64,000 nucleotides of DNA. It comes from an uncultured Pelagibacteraceae bacterium. Lineage in GTDB: Bacteria > Pseudomonadota > Alphaproteobacteria > Pelagibacterales > Pelagibacteraceae. The stretch spans positions 62,001 to 126,000 of the forward strand of contig CACNVX010000001.1 in assembly GCA_902624045.1 (NCBI GenBank), given 5' to 3'. The notes below the pieces were generated by a model. It worked only from the letters and a program-made list of their open reading frames with translations, did no database searches and had not been told where the DNA came from. How positions within the stretch are numbered: the stretch's first letter is position 1; every line of letters starts with the position of its first letter. A program made the translations under genes and the position numbers. This document shows, in pieces, positions 10,101 through 18,711 of this stretch.

Positions 10101-10579
10101 TAAAAGATACTAACATTGCTGCAACACTATTAAAAATTCAAGAGAGAAAGACATCAAAAGGAAATTCTTATGCTGTTTTGAAGCTGACAGACTTAAAAAG
10201 TGTTTTTGAGTTATTTATTTTTTCAGATATTTTAGAGCTAAATAGAAATATTTTGAAGGAGGGAAGCTCTTTATTTTTAACAATAGTTAAAAATATATCA
10301 AATGAAGAAAATAGACTTACAAGAATTAATGTTCAAAAAATAGCCTCTATCAAAGATGTATTTAATAGTCCTATCGATGAGGTATCTTTCGAAATTAAAT
10401 CTCGAGATCAAATTAAAGAAATATCAAACATTTTAGAAAATGATGGAAATACAAATGTAAATATTAAATTTTTTACCGAAAACAATATTTTAAAGTTTAA
10501 ATTAAAAAACCCACGAAAATTGGATAGAAAATCCCTGAAACAACTTAGAAATCAAAAAATTCAAGCAATTATTAGCTAA
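7163..10579 (+). CDS. dnaE: DNA polymerase III alpha subunit
   Basis: Catalytic subunit of the replicative polymerase. Seen in order: N-terminal PHP domain beginning HLKIHTQYSICEGAT; palm motif VGPGRGSGAGSLVAW; the metal-binding aspartates in MPDFDIDF (about residues 402-409); VKFDFLGLKTL with the third catalytic aspartate; RPGPM and DLLRRAMGKKK of the fingers; FNKSHAAAYA; then the helix-hairpin-helix and OB-fold regions toward the C terminus. At 1138 aa it is close to the usual DnaE1 length. It is followed by a 130-base gap with the rpsB leader. Confidence 0.97.
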   Translation: MLESRSQNFNHLKIHTQYSICEGATRIDDLQEYSKKNKIKSLGLCDTSNLCGALEFAEKISKSGTQPIVGTQINFKINETIGLLPLFALNESGYKNIIELSSSSYLENDELSDPHVGFELLLNNSDGVAIFSGTVFGLFGKLFDKGKFTEINELYSKIKSTFGDRFYLEIQRHNDQNETGFEKFNLKKSLDLEIPIIATNEVFYLNKDMYEAHDALICIGNKTYVNEKNRLRLTDQHYLKTNMEMSELFADLPEALENNYNFPLRCNYRPLFSNPILPNISSNKDGNADEILKKDSIQGLKVKFNKIFSLSDDELENNNSYKEYKKRLNHELSIIISMKYSSYFLIVADYIKWAKNNDIPVGPGRGSGAGSLVAWCLSITDVDPIKFNLIFERFLNPDRISMPDFDIDFCEDKRDQVFEYLTTKYKDSVAHIITFGKLKARMVIRDVGRVLGLAYGFVDSISKMIPFDPSRPQNLSQCIAGEPRLQKLINDDPRVKKLTDLSLKLEGLNRNVATHAAGVVIADKKLTEVVPLYKDVSADLLLPSTQFDMYSAENAGLVKFDFLGLKTLTVINNTQKLIQKKNKEFYIENINYEDQKVFDLMSTGNTVGLFQIESAGMREALVQMKPNHIEDIIALVALYRPGPMSNIPTYNDCKHGKQKPDYLHPLLEDILKPTYGVIIYQEQVMQIAQKLSGFTAGQADLLRRAMGKKKRAELEKQKQGFIAGAVKNGIAKDVAAGIFLKIEPFAEYGFNKSHAAAYAIISYQTAFLKTYYPKEFIAASMTMDISNQNKLSEFYEELKRLNIEIVRPDINECFADFKTIDNKFYYALGGIKAVGYEAISNIVKERISNGKFKSIQDFINRVNPKDINKLQLEGLVKAGAFDSLNVNRQALFNSIPSLIAKNKNIFDNKSANQIDLFSEDEKIQDEIVFKIQDWEFEERLSKEFEAVGFFISDHPLNQFTEIFNDYKIIDYSSFVINEKLKDTNIAATLLKIQERKTSKGNSYAVLKLTDLKSVFELFIFSDILELNRNILKEGSSLFLTIVKNISNEENRLTRINVQKIASIKDVFNSPIDEVSFEIKSRDQIKEISNILENDGNTNVNIKFFTENNILKFKLKNPRKLDRKSLKQLRNQKIQAIIS

Positions 10580-10635
10580 ATAACTACTTGTTAATTTTAA
10601 AAAAAATTTGTAAATAAACCATAAATTAAATTAAC

Positions 10636-10709
10636 ACGCACACAGTTGTTGGTTTTATACCTCCGGTCCTTAATTGGAAATTACTGTGGTGGACTAACCG
10701 GGAATAAAT
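10636..10709 (+). ncRNA. Ribosomal protein S2 leader RNA candidate with a pseudoknot
   Basis: The gap before rpsB holds a GC-richer island in otherwise AT-rich DNA. Helix 1 can form between CACAGT (10641-10646) and ACTGTG (10683-10688). CCGGT (10663-10667), inside that loop, can pair with ACCGG (10697-10701) just outside it, which gives a pseudoknot reaching to within 8 bases of the ATG and covering the GGGA ribosome binding site. A small TAAT/ATTA hairpin (10671-10674 with 10680-10683) could lie between them. This fits autoregulation of rpsB-tsf by S2 protein. From memory, an S2 leader has been proposed for Pelagibacter; I cannot verify the match here. Confidence 0.7.
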
Positions 10710-11534
10710 ATGAAAATACCTAACTTATCAATACAACAATTATTAGAAGCTGGAGTGCATCTTGGACACAAAACATTAAGATGGAATCCAAAAATGAAAA
10801 AATACATTTTTGGAAAAAGAGATTCAATACACATAATAGATTTAACACAAACACTCGAATTAACAAAAGTTGCTCTTGAAAAGATCTATAATACCATAGC
10901 TAATAATGGAAAAATATTATTTGTATCTACAAAAAAACAAGCCTCAGAGGCCATAGCTGAAGTTGCAAAAGAAACAGACCAATATTTTGTAAATTATAGA
11001 TGGCTTGGTGGAATGCTTACTAATTGGGGGACGATTTCAAATTCAATAAAAAAATTAAAAAAGCTAGAATTGGATCTTGTCTCAGAAAATAGGGGATTTA
11101 CAAAAAAAGAACTTTTAAAAATGAATGTGAAGAAAGATAAATTACAAAGATCGTTAGGGGGCATTTCTGAAATGAAAAAAGTTCCAGATTTAGTATTTGT
11201 AATTGATACTAATTATGAATCTTTAGCAATAGCAGAGTCCTCAAAACTTGGCATACCAATAATTGCAATTTTAGATAGCAATTCAAATCCTGATAATATT
11301 GACTTTCCAATTCCAGGCAATGATGATGCTAGAAGATCAATTGATTTATACTGTAATTTAATTAAAGAAACAATTAACAATGCTAAAAGCTTAACTCAAA
11401 AATCAACTAACCTAGTAGAAGAAAATAAGGAAAAAGCTGACATTGAAAATGATAAGACTAAAACAATTCAAGAACTTGATAGAGAAAAGTTGGAAAAAAA
11501 ATTTTCAAAAAAAGAGAAAGAGAAGCTTAATTAA
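10710..11534 (+). CDS. rpsB: 30S ribosomal protein S2
   Basis: Small-subunit ribosomal protein that binds late and, with S1, helps mRNA docking. Seen: [29 protein letters not shown] N terminus (landmark [16 protein letters not shown]), [17 protein letters not shown], and [19 protein letters not shown] plus [26 protein letters not shown]. The last 45 residues are a charged Lys/Glu tail seen in many alphaproteobacterial S2 proteins. ATG at 10710 follows GGGAATAA. The stop overlaps tsf by one base. A structured leader lies just upstream. Confidence 0.97.
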   Translation: MKIPNLSIQQLLEAGVHLGHKTLRWNPKMKKYIFGKRDSIHIIDLTQTLELTKVALEKIYNTIANNGKILFVSTKKQASEAIAEVAKETDQYFVNYRWLGGMLTNWGTISNSIKKLKKLELDLVSENRGFTKKELLKMNVKKDKLQRSLGGISEMKKVPDLVFVIDTNYESLAIAESSKLGIPIIAILDSNSNPDNIDFPIPGNDDARRSIDLYCNLIKETINNAKSLTQKSTNLVEENKEKADIENDKTKTIQELDREKLEKKFSKKEKEKLN

Positions 11535-12385
11535 TGAGTGATATTGAGAAAGTAAAAAAATTAAGAGAAGCAACTGGAGCAGGTTTTAAAGATTGTAATT
11601 TGGCCATTAAAGAGTCCAACGGAGATTTAGATAAAGCTATTGAAATTTTAAGAGTAAAAGGGATTTCAAAAGCTTCAAAAAAAATGTCAAGAGATGCTAA
11701 AGAAGGTGTTGTTGTCATAAGTGGAGATGAAAATAAAAAATCAGTAATCGAGGTTAATTGCGAAACAGATTTTGTTGCTAAGAATGATGACTTTATAAAT
11801 TTTGTAAAAGAATTAAGTGATTTAAATAATCAGAAAAATTCAAATCTCAATGAATTAAAAAGTGAAAAAATGAAAAATGGAAAAACAGTTGATGATAATT
11901 TAATAGCTCTTATAGCAAAAATTGGTGAAAAAATAACAATTGGTAAAGCTAAAACAATTGAAAATTTTGAGGGAATAAATAATTATTACCTTCATACAAT
12001 TGTAAAAGACAATGTTGCTAAATTAGCTGTCATGGTTTCACTAGAAACTAAAGATAACTCTGATTTAGTAAAAAATTTTAGTAAGCAACTTTCAATGCAT
12101 ATTGCTGCCTCAAACCCTTTAGCATTAGAGTCTAGTGCTATAGATCAATCAATTATTGATAAAGAGCAAGAGCTTGTCACTGAAGAATTAAAAAATTCAG
12201 GAAAACCGGACGATATTGCAAAAAAAATTAGCTTGGGTAAGATGAATAAATTTAAAGAAGAGAACGCTCTTTTAACCCAAGCTTGGGTAATGGAACCTAA
12301 GAAAAAAGTTAAAGATGTTTTAGAGGAACTTTCTATTGCTGATTTAAAAATTAGAGAATTTTATAGAATAAAGATTGGAGAATAG
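11534..12385 (+). CDS. tsf: Elongation factor Ts
   Basis: Guanine nucleotide exchange factor for EF-Tu. Seen: N-terminal UBA-like helix [19 protein letters not shown] with the conserved REATGAG, and the core motif [14 protein letters not shown] (Asp-Phe that inserts near the EF-Tu magnesium site). 283 aa is normal. It is coupled to rpsB and followed with no spacer by frr; pyrH, which usually lies between them, is not here. Confidence 0.97.
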   Translation: MSDIEKVKKLREATGAGFKDCNLAIKESNGDLDKAIEILRVKGISKASKKMSRDAKEGVVVISGDENKKSVIEVNCETDFVAKNDDFINFVKELSDLNNQKNSNLNELKSEKMKNGKTVDDNLIALIAKIGEKITIGKAKTIENFEGINNYYLHTIVKDNVAKLAVMVSLETKDNSDLVKNFSKQLSMHIAASNPLALESSAIDQSIIDKEQELVTEELKNSGKPDDIAKKISLGKMNKFKEENALLTQAWVMEPKKKVKDVLEELSIADLKIREFYRIKIGE

Positions 12386-12937
12386 ATGTTTGATGAGAAG
12401 TCATACAGCCTTAAAATGGATAAAGCCATTGAGGTATTCTCAAAAGAATTATCCTCCTTAAGAACAGGTAGAGCTAATGCGGCTATGCTTGACTTGGTCA
12501 AAGTAGAAGTTTATGGACAGCAAATGCCAATTAATCAGATAGGTAGCATAACAACTCCCGAACCTAGAATGATAAACATCCAAGTTTGGGATGCTAATAA
12601 CGTTCCATTGATTGATGCAGCAATTAAAAAGTCAGATTTAGGACTAAATCCACAAATAGATGGTCAGTTAGTCAGACTGCCAGTCCCTGAACTTAATGAG
12701 GAGAGAAGAACTGAACTCAAAAAGGTTATAAAATCAATTGGTGAAAAATGTAAAGTATCAATTAGAAATATTCGTAGAGAGGCAAATGAAGATTTAAAAA
12801 AATTATTAAAATCGAAAGAAATTGGAGAGGACGAAGAAAAAGCAGAAGAAAAAAAAGTTCAAACGATTACAGACCAACATATAAAATCTGTAGATGATAA
12901 AATATCTTTGAAAGAAAAAGAAATAATGACAATATGA
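12386..12937 (+). CDS. frr: Ribosome recycling factor
   Basis: Splits post-termination ribosomes together with EF-G. Seen: the family pattern LSSLRTGRANAAMLDLVKVE near the start, QIGSITTPEPRMINIQVWD in the hinge/domain II region, and VRLPVPELNEERRTELKK followed by VSIRNIRREAND-like (SIRNIRREANEDLKK) of domain I. 183 aa is the usual length. It starts on the base after the tsf stop codon (TAGATG) and its stop overlaps uppS by 4 bases. Confidence 0.97.
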   Translation: MFDEKSYSLKMDKAIEVFSKELSSLRTGRANAAMLDLVKVEVYGQQMPINQIGSITTPEPRMINIQVWDANNVPLIDAAIKKSDLGLNPQIDGQLVRLPVPELNEERRTELKKVIKSIGEKCKVSIRNIRREANEDLKKLLKSKEIGEDEEKAEEKKVQTITDQHIKSVDDKISLKEKEIMTI

Positions 12938-13608
12938 ATCCATTGAAACATGTAGCCATCATAATGGATGGTAATGGCAGATGGGGCTTAAAGTATAAAA
13001 ATTCAAGAAACGAGGGTCATAGAGCAGGTTTAAAAACTGTAGAAAAAATAATCAAACAATCAATAAAAAATAAAATTAAATTTTTAACTTTATATGCTTT
13101 TTCAACAGAAAATTGGAAAAGACCTAAAAAAGAAGTAGAATTTTTATTTACTTTACTTGAAAATTTTTTGGAAAGCAAAATTGATGATTTAAATAAAAAA
13201 AATATAAGATTAAAAATAATTGGAACAAAAAATTTTACAAAAAAAATTAATAAACTGATAAAATTATCAGAAAAAAAAACATATAATAACAAAAGATTAC
13301 AAATAAATCTTGCTTTAAATTACGGTTCAAAATCAGAAATAATAAATGCTTTTAAATTAATAAAAAAAGAAAACAAAAATATTAATATAAAAACATTAGA
13401 TAAATACTTACAAACAAAAGATATACCTGATCCAGATATTTTAATAAGAACTGGAAATACAAAAAGATTAAGTAATTTTTTATTATGGCAAATTGCTTAT
13501 ACCGAAATTTTTTTTGAAAAAAAATTATGGCCTGCTTTTAATGAGGTTGATTACAATAAAATTATTAAGAATTATAAAAGAATTAAAAGAAATTTTGGTA
13601 ATATATAA
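12934..13608 (+). CDS. uppS: Undecaprenyl diphosphate synthase (cis-prenyltransferase)
   Basis: Builds the C55 lipid carrier for peptidoglycan and polysaccharide from FPP and IPP. Seen: HVAIIMDGNGRWG with the catalytic aspartate (about residue 12), LYAFSTENWKRPKKEV, LNYGSKSEI, and the C-terminal PDPDILIRTGNTKRLSNFLLWQ and YTEIFFEKKLWPAF motifs. 224 aa is normal. Its stop overlaps cdsA by one base. Lys/Asn-rich, like its neighbours. Confidence 0.95.
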   Translation: MNPLKHVAIIMDGNGRWGLKYKNSRNEGHRAGLKTVEKIIKQSIKNKIKFLTLYAFSTENWKRPKKEVEFLFTLLENFLESKIDDLNKKNIRLKIIGTKNFTKKINKLIKLSEKKTYNNKRLQINLALNYGSKSEIINAFKLIKKENKNINIKTLDKYLQTKDIPDPDILIRTGNTKRLSNFLLWQIAYTEIFFEKKLWPAFNEVDYNKIIKNYKRIKRNFGNI

Positions 13609-14264
13609 TGAGAAGTAATTTTTCAAATAGATCTTTAACATCTATTATTTTATTAACAGTTCTATTTATTGGCTTATCATTCAACAAATTTATTTGGTTA
13701 TATTTACTTATTGTAGCCTCAATAATTTGTTTTTATGAATTTTTCTATTTAATCAAAAAAAGATTTAAAAAAAAAAATAAAAAAATTTATTTGTATAATT
13801 TTTTTTCTCTAGTTTATTTATTGTTATTAATTTTTGTTGGTTATAATTTGTACGATTCTAGCTCAATTAGTTTAATTTTAATTTTATTGATTTGTATATT
13901 TTCTGATACAGGAGGTTATATAATTGGAAAATTAATTGGTGGAAAAAAATTAACAAAAATTAGTCCAAAAAAAACAATATCTGGAAGTATTGGATCTTTT
14001 GTTTTTTCTATATTCCCAATAATTATTTTATCTTTTTTTTTTGAGGAAAGTTATCAATCTGAAGATTTATCAATGATTGTATTTATATGTCTATTTTTAT
14101 CATTAATATGCCAATTAGGAGACTTGTTTATCTCTTACTTTAAAAGACAAGCCAAAGTAAAAGATACCGGATCTTTATTACCAGGTCACGGTGGTTTGCT
14201 AGATCGAATTGATGGCATTATTTTTGTTTTACCTGCAGCTTATTTAATAGATAAATTGCTTTAA
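13608..14264 (+). CDS. cdsA: Phosphatidate cytidylyltransferase
   Basis: Makes CDP-diacylglycerol, the branch point of phospholipid synthesis. Several membrane helices are visible, along with the C-terminal family signature KDTGSLLPGHGGLLDRIDG (about 185-203) preceded by GDLFISYFKR. 218 aa is at the short end of the family, with a reduced N-terminal membrane region. It lies between uppS and dxr, the conserved alphaproteobacterial arrangement. Confidence 0.93.
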   Translation: MRSNFSNRSLTSIILLTVLFIGLSFNKFIWLYLLIVASIICFYEFFYLIKKRFKKKNKKIYLYNFFSLVYLLLLIFVGYNLYDSSSISLILILLICIFSDTGGYIIGKLIGGKKLTKISPKKTISGSIGSFVFSIFPIIILSFFFEESYQSEDLSMIVFICLFLSLICQLGDLFISYFKRQAKVKDTGSLLPGHGGLLDRIDGIIFVLPAAYLIDKLL

Positions 14265-14269
14265 TAATT

Positions 14270-15436
14270 ATGAAAAAAAAAATTGCCATATTAGGCTCTA
14301 CTGGTTCAATTGGAAAAGCAATATTAAATATTATTTTAAAAGATAAAAAAAATTTTGAAATAATACTTCTAAGTGCAAATAAAAATTATAAAGAATTAAT
14401 TAAGCAAACAAAAAAATTTAAGGTTAAAAATGTTATTATCAATGACAAACACAGTTACATAAAATTTAAGAAAATTAATAAAGATAAAAAAATAAAAATT
14501 TTTACAAATTTTAACAATTTTAAAAATATTTTTAAAAAAAAAATAGATTACACAATGAGTTCAATTGTTGGTCTAAAAGGTTTAGAACCAACAATTAAAA
14601 TTATTAAATTTACTAAAGTAATTGCCATAGCCAATAAAGAGTCGATCATATGTGCCTGGCATTTAATTGATAAAGAATTAAAAAAAAGAAAAACACGATT
14701 CATACCAGTTGACTCCGAACATTTTTCAATATGGTATGCAATAAAGAATAACAAAAATTTAAATATAGATAAAATATATTTGACTGCATCTGGAGGACCT
14801 CTACTAAATATTTCTAAAAAAAAATTTAACAATTTAAGGATTAACGAAATTACTAAACATCCAAATTGGCAAATGGGAAAAAAAATTAGCGTAGATTCGT
14901 CAACAATGATTAATAAAGTATTTGAAGTAATTGAAGCAAAAAAAATATTCAATATTGATTATTCTAAATTGAATATTTTAATACATCCTAAGTCGTATAT
15001 ACATGCGATAATTAAATTTAACGATGGTATGATAAAATTAATTGCTCATGATACTACAATGGAAATACCAATTTATAATACCGTATACGAAGATAATGTT
15101 AATAAATTTTTTAAATCAAATATAAATATAAAGAAATTAAATAAATTGGATTTAAGAAATGTAGATAAAAAAAAATTTCCATTAGTAAAAATTTTAAAAA
15201 CTATGCCTAATTCAAATTCACTTTTTGAAACTGTACTAGTTTCAGCGAATGATGAATTGGTTAGACTTTTCTTAGGAAAAAAAATTAAATATAGTCAAAT
15301 TATCTCCATTCTAAATCGTTTAATAAAAATGAAAGAGTTTATAAAACTTAAAAATATCGAACCAAAAAGTGTATCTCAAGTTGTAAAAATAAATGACTAT
15401 GTACGATTTAAAATTAATTCTTTATATATTCAATAA
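14270..15436 (+). CDS. dxr: 1-deoxy-D-xylulose 5-phosphate reductoisomerase
   Basis: NADPH-dependent second step of the MEP isoprenoid pathway. Seen: nucleotide-binding ILGSTGSIGKAIL at the N terminus, ANKESIICAW, VDSEHFSIWYAI (metal and substrate binding), TASGGPLL, and HPNWQMGKKISVDSSTMINK. 388 aa is normal. The same pathway is represented by ispDF at 42465-43565. The next gene is bamA only 2 bases later; the site-2 protease rseP that usually lies between is missing. Confidence 0.96.
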   Translation: MKKKIAILGSTGSIGKAILNIILKDKKNFEIILLSANKNYKELIKQTKKFKVKNVIINDKHSYIKFKKINKDKKIKIFTNFNNFKNIFKKKIDYTMSSIVGLKGLEPTIKIIKFTKVIAIANKESIICAWHLIDKELKKRKTRFIPVDSEHFSIWYAIKNNKNLNIDKIYLTASGGPLLNISKKKFNNLRINEITKHPNWQMGKKISVDSSTMINKVFEVIEAKKIFNIDYSKLNILIHPKSYIHAIIKFNDGMIKLIAHDTTMEIPIYNTVYEDNVNKFFKSNINIKKLNKLDLRNVDKKKFPLVKILKTMPNSNSLFETVLVSANDELVRLFLGKKIKYSQIISILNRLIKMKEFIKLKNIEPKSVSQVVKINDYVRFKINSLYIQ

Positions 15437-15438
15437 AT

Positions 15439-17685
15439 ATGATTTTAAAAACAATTCAATTCTTATTTTTTTTAATTATTTTTAATTTAGGTTTAGTAAA
15501 ATTTGTTAATGCAGAAATTTTAAAAGAATTTGAAGTTACAGGTAATCAAAGAATATCAACTGAAACAATTAAACTTTTCTCTGAAGTTTCAATAAATCAA
15601 AATTTAAATGATAACAGTCTCAATGAAATATTAAAAAAACTTTACAACACTGGGTTTTTTAAAAATATCAATATATCTTTTAAAGATAATAAACTTTCTC
15701 TCGTTGTTGAAGAAAATCCCATTATAGAGAATATAGAATATAAAGGTATAAAATCTAAAACTATTTTAAAACTTTTACTTGAAGATAAATTAATTAAAGA
15801 GAGAAATTCGTTTAACGAAATTAATTTAAAAAATGAAAAGGTTCGTTTAAACTTAATACTTAATGAATTAGGTTATGTTAACTCAAATGTAAAAATTTTA
15901 GTCTCAGAGAAAAAAAATAATTTAATTAAAATTACATTTGATTTTGAGTTGGGAAAAAAAGCTAAAATTAAAAAAATCACTTTTGTAGGTAACAAAGTAT
16001 TTAAGGATAGAAAATTAAGAAGAGTAATTGCTAGTTCAGAATATAAATTTTGGAAAATAATTTCTGGAAAGAAGTTTTTAAATAAAAATTTAGTTGAACT
16101 TGATAAAAGACTATTAAAAAATTACTATAAAAATAATGGATATTATAATGTTAAAATAAATTCTTCATTTGCAAAATTAATTAATGAGAATGAATTTGAA
16201 TTAATATTTAATATAAATTCTGGATCTAGGGTATATTTTGGAGATTTAAAATTGAATTTACCTAGAGATTTTGATGAAAAAAATTTTTCATCAATAAACA
16301 AATTGCTTAATAAAATAAAGGGAGAACCTTACTCAATTAATTCTATTGATAAAATTTTAGACGAAATTGATTATGTAACTACAATGGAACAATTTAAATT
16401 TATTAACGCAACAGTAACCGAGAATTTAAACAAAAATAAAATAAATTTAAACTTTTTTATTAAAGAGGGAGAAAAATTTTATATAGAAAAAATAAATATT
16501 TTTGGGAACAATGTTACATCTGAAAATGTTATACGTAATCAGTTAGAAGTTGATGAGGGAGACCCTTACAATGAACTTTTAACAAACAAATCTATAAATA
16601 ATATTAAAAGTTTGAATTTTTTTAAGAAAGTTAACAAGGAAGTTACTGAAGGAAGTGATACAAACACAAAAATTATTAATATTTCAGTAGAGGAAAAGCC
16701 AACAGGTGAAATAAGTGCCTCTGCTGGTGTTGGTACTTCTGGGGGCTCAATTGGTTTTGGTATAAAAGAAAATAATTTTTTGGGTAGTGGAGTGTCGCTT
16801 GATAGTAATATTTCCTTAAATTCATCAACAATAAAAGGGAAATTTTCAGTAACTAATCCAAATTTTAACAACACTGATAAATCTGTTTATATTTCCGCTG
16901 AAGCCTTGGAAACTGATAACTCAAAGACTTTTGGTTATAAGACAAGTAAGACTGGTGTTAGTTTTGGGACAAATTTTGAGTATTTAAATGATTTTTATTT
17001 AGGGATTGGTACTTCAAACTTTTACGAAAAGATTGATACAAATAGTACTGCGTCTGCAAGACAACAAGCACAAGAAGGAAATTATTGGGATACATTTTTA
17101 AAATTAGATTTAAATTACGACAAAAGAAATCAGAAATTTCAAGCAAGTTCAGGTTTTAGATCATTTTATTCTGTAGATATACCATTAATTAGTGACACTA
17201 ACACATTAAAAAATTTTTATAGTCATTCATATTATTTCAATTTATTCGAAAAAAATATTTCAAGTATTTCTCTCTATTTAGAAACAGCAAATTCTATTAA
17301 AAATAAGGATGTAAAGTTGTCAGAAAGAATTACAATACCATCAAAAAGGCTAAGAGGTTTTGAAGCGGGACGTGTAGGTCCTAAAGATGGAGATGATTAT
17401 ATTGGCGGAAATTATGCGTACTCCTTAAATTTTAGTTCAACTATTCCTCAAATTTTTGAGGAGTCTCAAAATGTTGATTTTTTATTTTTTGCAGATGCAG
17501 CAGATATCTGGGGTGTAGATTATGATTCATCCCTAGACAACAGTGAAATTAGAAGTTCAATTGGAATTGCTTTAGACTGGTTTAGCCCCATCGGACCAAT
17601 GAATTTTTCTTTAGCGCATCCTATAACTAAAGCTGACGGTGACAAAACAGAGTCATTTAGATTTAATTTAGGAACAACATTCTAA
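15439..17685 (+). CDS. bamA: Outer membrane protein assembly factor BamA
   Basis: Core of the BAM machine that inserts beta-barrel proteins into the outer membrane. Seen: a signal peptide ending near VKFVNAE (about residues 1-26), POTRA repeats (for example FEVTGNQRISTETI, ITFVGNKVFKDRKL, INIFGNNVTSENVI), then the barrel with RLRGFEAGRVGPK (the conserved RGF loop 6 motif) and a C-terminal FNLGTTF ending in phenylalanine as expected for the beta-signal. 748 aa is normal. Followed by skp and lipid A genes, so the run serves outer-membrane construction. Confidence 0.96.
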   Translation: MILKTIQFLFFLIIFNLGLVKFVNAEILKEFEVTGNQRISTETIKLFSEVSINQNLNDNSLNEILKKLYNTGFFKNINISFKDNKLSLVVEENPIIENIEYKGIKSKTILKLLLEDKLIKERNSFNEINLKNEKVRLNLILNELGYVNSNVKILVSEKKNNLIKITFDFELGKKAKIKKITFVGNKVFKDRKLRRVIASSEYKFWKIISGKKFLNKNLVELDKRLLKNYYKNNGYYNVKINSSFAKLINENEFELIFNINSGSRVYFGDLKLNLPRDFDEKNFSSINKLLNKIKGEPYSINSIDKILDEIDYVTTMEQFKFINATVTENLNKNKINLNFFIKEGEKFYIEKINIFGNNVTSENVIRNQLEVDEGDPYNELLTNKSINNIKSLNFFKKVNKEVTEGSDTNTKIINISVEEKPTGEISASAGVGTSGGSIGFGIKENNFLGSGVSLDSNISLNSSTIKGKFSVTNPNFNNTDKSVYISAEALETDNSKTFGYKTSKTGVSFGTNFEYLNDFYLGIGTSNFYEKIDTNSTASARQQAQEGNYWDTFLKLDLNYDKRNQKFQASSGFRSFYSVDIPLISDTNTLKNFYSHSYYFNLFEKNISSISLYLETANSIKNKDVKLSERITIPSKRLRGFEAGRVGPKDGDDYIGGNYAYSLNFSSTIPQIFEESQNVDFLFFADAADIWGVDYDSSLDNSEIRSSIGIALDWFSPIGPMNFSLAHPITKADGDKTESFRFNLGTTF

Positions 17686-17690
17686 AGCCA

Positions 17691-18203
17691 ATGTTTAAAT
17701 TAAAAAAATTAATCTTTTTTACAATTGTAATATTATTTTTAACAAATCATACTAATGCTGATACGAAAACTGCAATATTAGATTTAGATTATATTTTATC
17801 TAACACTAAAATAGGGAAAAATACATTTAAAGAACTAGAAAGAATTGAAAGTGAAAAAATTAGAGATCTTAAGTCAGAGGAAAAAAATTTAAAAAATCAA
17901 GAAAACAAAATATTAGCAAGTAAAAATATTATATCAAATGATGATTTAAATAAAAAAATTAAAGAATTTCAAGTTACAATAAGTAATTTTAATAAAATTA
18001 AAAATAGCGAAATTGAAAAATTAAAAAAAAAAAGAAGTGAAGAAATTCTAAAACTTTTAGGCTTGATTAATCCAATTATTCAAAAATACATGGAAGAAAA
18101 CTCTATATCAATTATTCTAGATAAAAAAAATGTGTTTATAGCAAATAAAAATAATGACATAACTAAAAAACTAATTATGCTGATAGATGAAAATTTAAAT
18201 TAA
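17691..18203 (+). CDS. skp: OmpH/Skp-family periplasmic chaperone
   Basis: Periplasmic holdase that keeps unfolded outer-membrane proteins soluble for BamA. Seen: a signal peptide (about residues 1-23, ending HTNADTK), then AILDLDYILSNTKIGK, which matches the family's start of the mature chain, and a long Lys/Glu-rich coiled coil of about 80 residues, then VIQKYMEENSISIILDKKNVFIANK at the C terminus (landmark IILDKKNV). 170 aa is normal. It lies 5 bases after bamA. Confidence 0.88.
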   Translation: MFKLKKLIFFTIVILFLTNHTNADTKTAILDLDYILSNTKIGKNTFKELERIESEKIRDLKSEEKNLKNQENKILASKNIISNDDLNKKIKEFQVTISNFNKIKNSEIEKLKKKRSEEILKLLGLINPIIQKYMEENSISIILDKKNVFIANKNNDITKKLIMLIDENLN

Positions 18204-18213
18204 TAATATCTAA

Positions 18214-18660
18214 ATGTTTAAATTAACCAAACAAGAAATAATAAAATTATTACCTCATAGAGAGCCCATGTTATTAATAGATGAGCTGTATGATATAAAA
18301 AAATTGTCTTCTGCGACAGCGGTAGTAAATGTTAAAAAAAGCAGTTTTTATGTACAAGGTCATTTTCCAGATAATCCAGTAATGCCAGGTGTTTTAATTG
18401 TTGAGTCATTTGGTCAAGCTGCTGCTGCACTTACAGCACATGGACTAGATCAATCAACTTACAAAAATAAATTAGTTTTTTTAATGGGTGTTGAAAAAGC
18501 ACGTTTTAGAAATCCAGTTATACCTGATTGTAAATTAATTTTAAAAATACAAGCTGTTCGTTCTCATGGAAGAGTTTGGAAATACAAAGGTGATGCTTTT
18601 GTAGATGATAAAAAAATGGCTGAGGCAGTATGGTCGGCTACGATTGTAGATAAGAAATAA
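18214..18660 (+). CDS. fabZ: 3-hydroxyacyl-ACP dehydratase
   Basis: Dehydrates 3-hydroxyacyl-ACP in fatty acid synthesis and competes with LpxA for 3-hydroxymyristoyl-ACP. Seen: IIKLLPHREPMLLIDEL at the N terminus, and GHFPDNPVMPGVLIVESFGQ-type catalytic region (His and Glu of the hot-dog fold). 148 aa is normal. Here fabZ precedes lpxD; in E. coli and most alphaproteobacteria the order is lpxD-fabZ-lpxA. Confidence 0.95.
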   Translation: MFKLTKQEIIKLLPHREPMLLIDELYDIKKLSSATAVVNVKKSSFYVQGHFPDNPVMPGVLIVESFGQAAAALTAHGLDQSTYKNKLVFLMGVEKARFRNPVIPDCKLILKIQAVRSHGRVWKYKGDAFVDDKKMAEAVWSATIVDKK

Positions 18661-18662
18661 AT

Positions 18663-18710
18663 AGCAATAAATTTTGATAACTATTATTTAATTGCTTTGG
18701 TAAAAGCAAT
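18663..18710 (+). promoter_or_regulatory. Hairpin with a competing alternative, just before lpxD
   Basis: ATTGCTTT (18691-18698) and AAAGCAAT (18703-18710) form an 8 bp perfect stem with a GGTA loop, ending one base before the probable lpxD ATG at 18712. A second copy of AGCAAT at 18663-18668, right after the fabZ stop, could pair with ATTGCT (18691-18696) instead, so two mutually exclusive structures are possible. There is no T-run, so it is not an intrinsic terminator. Function is inferred only; it could tune lpxD translation. Confidence 0.4.
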
Positions 18711-18711
18711 T

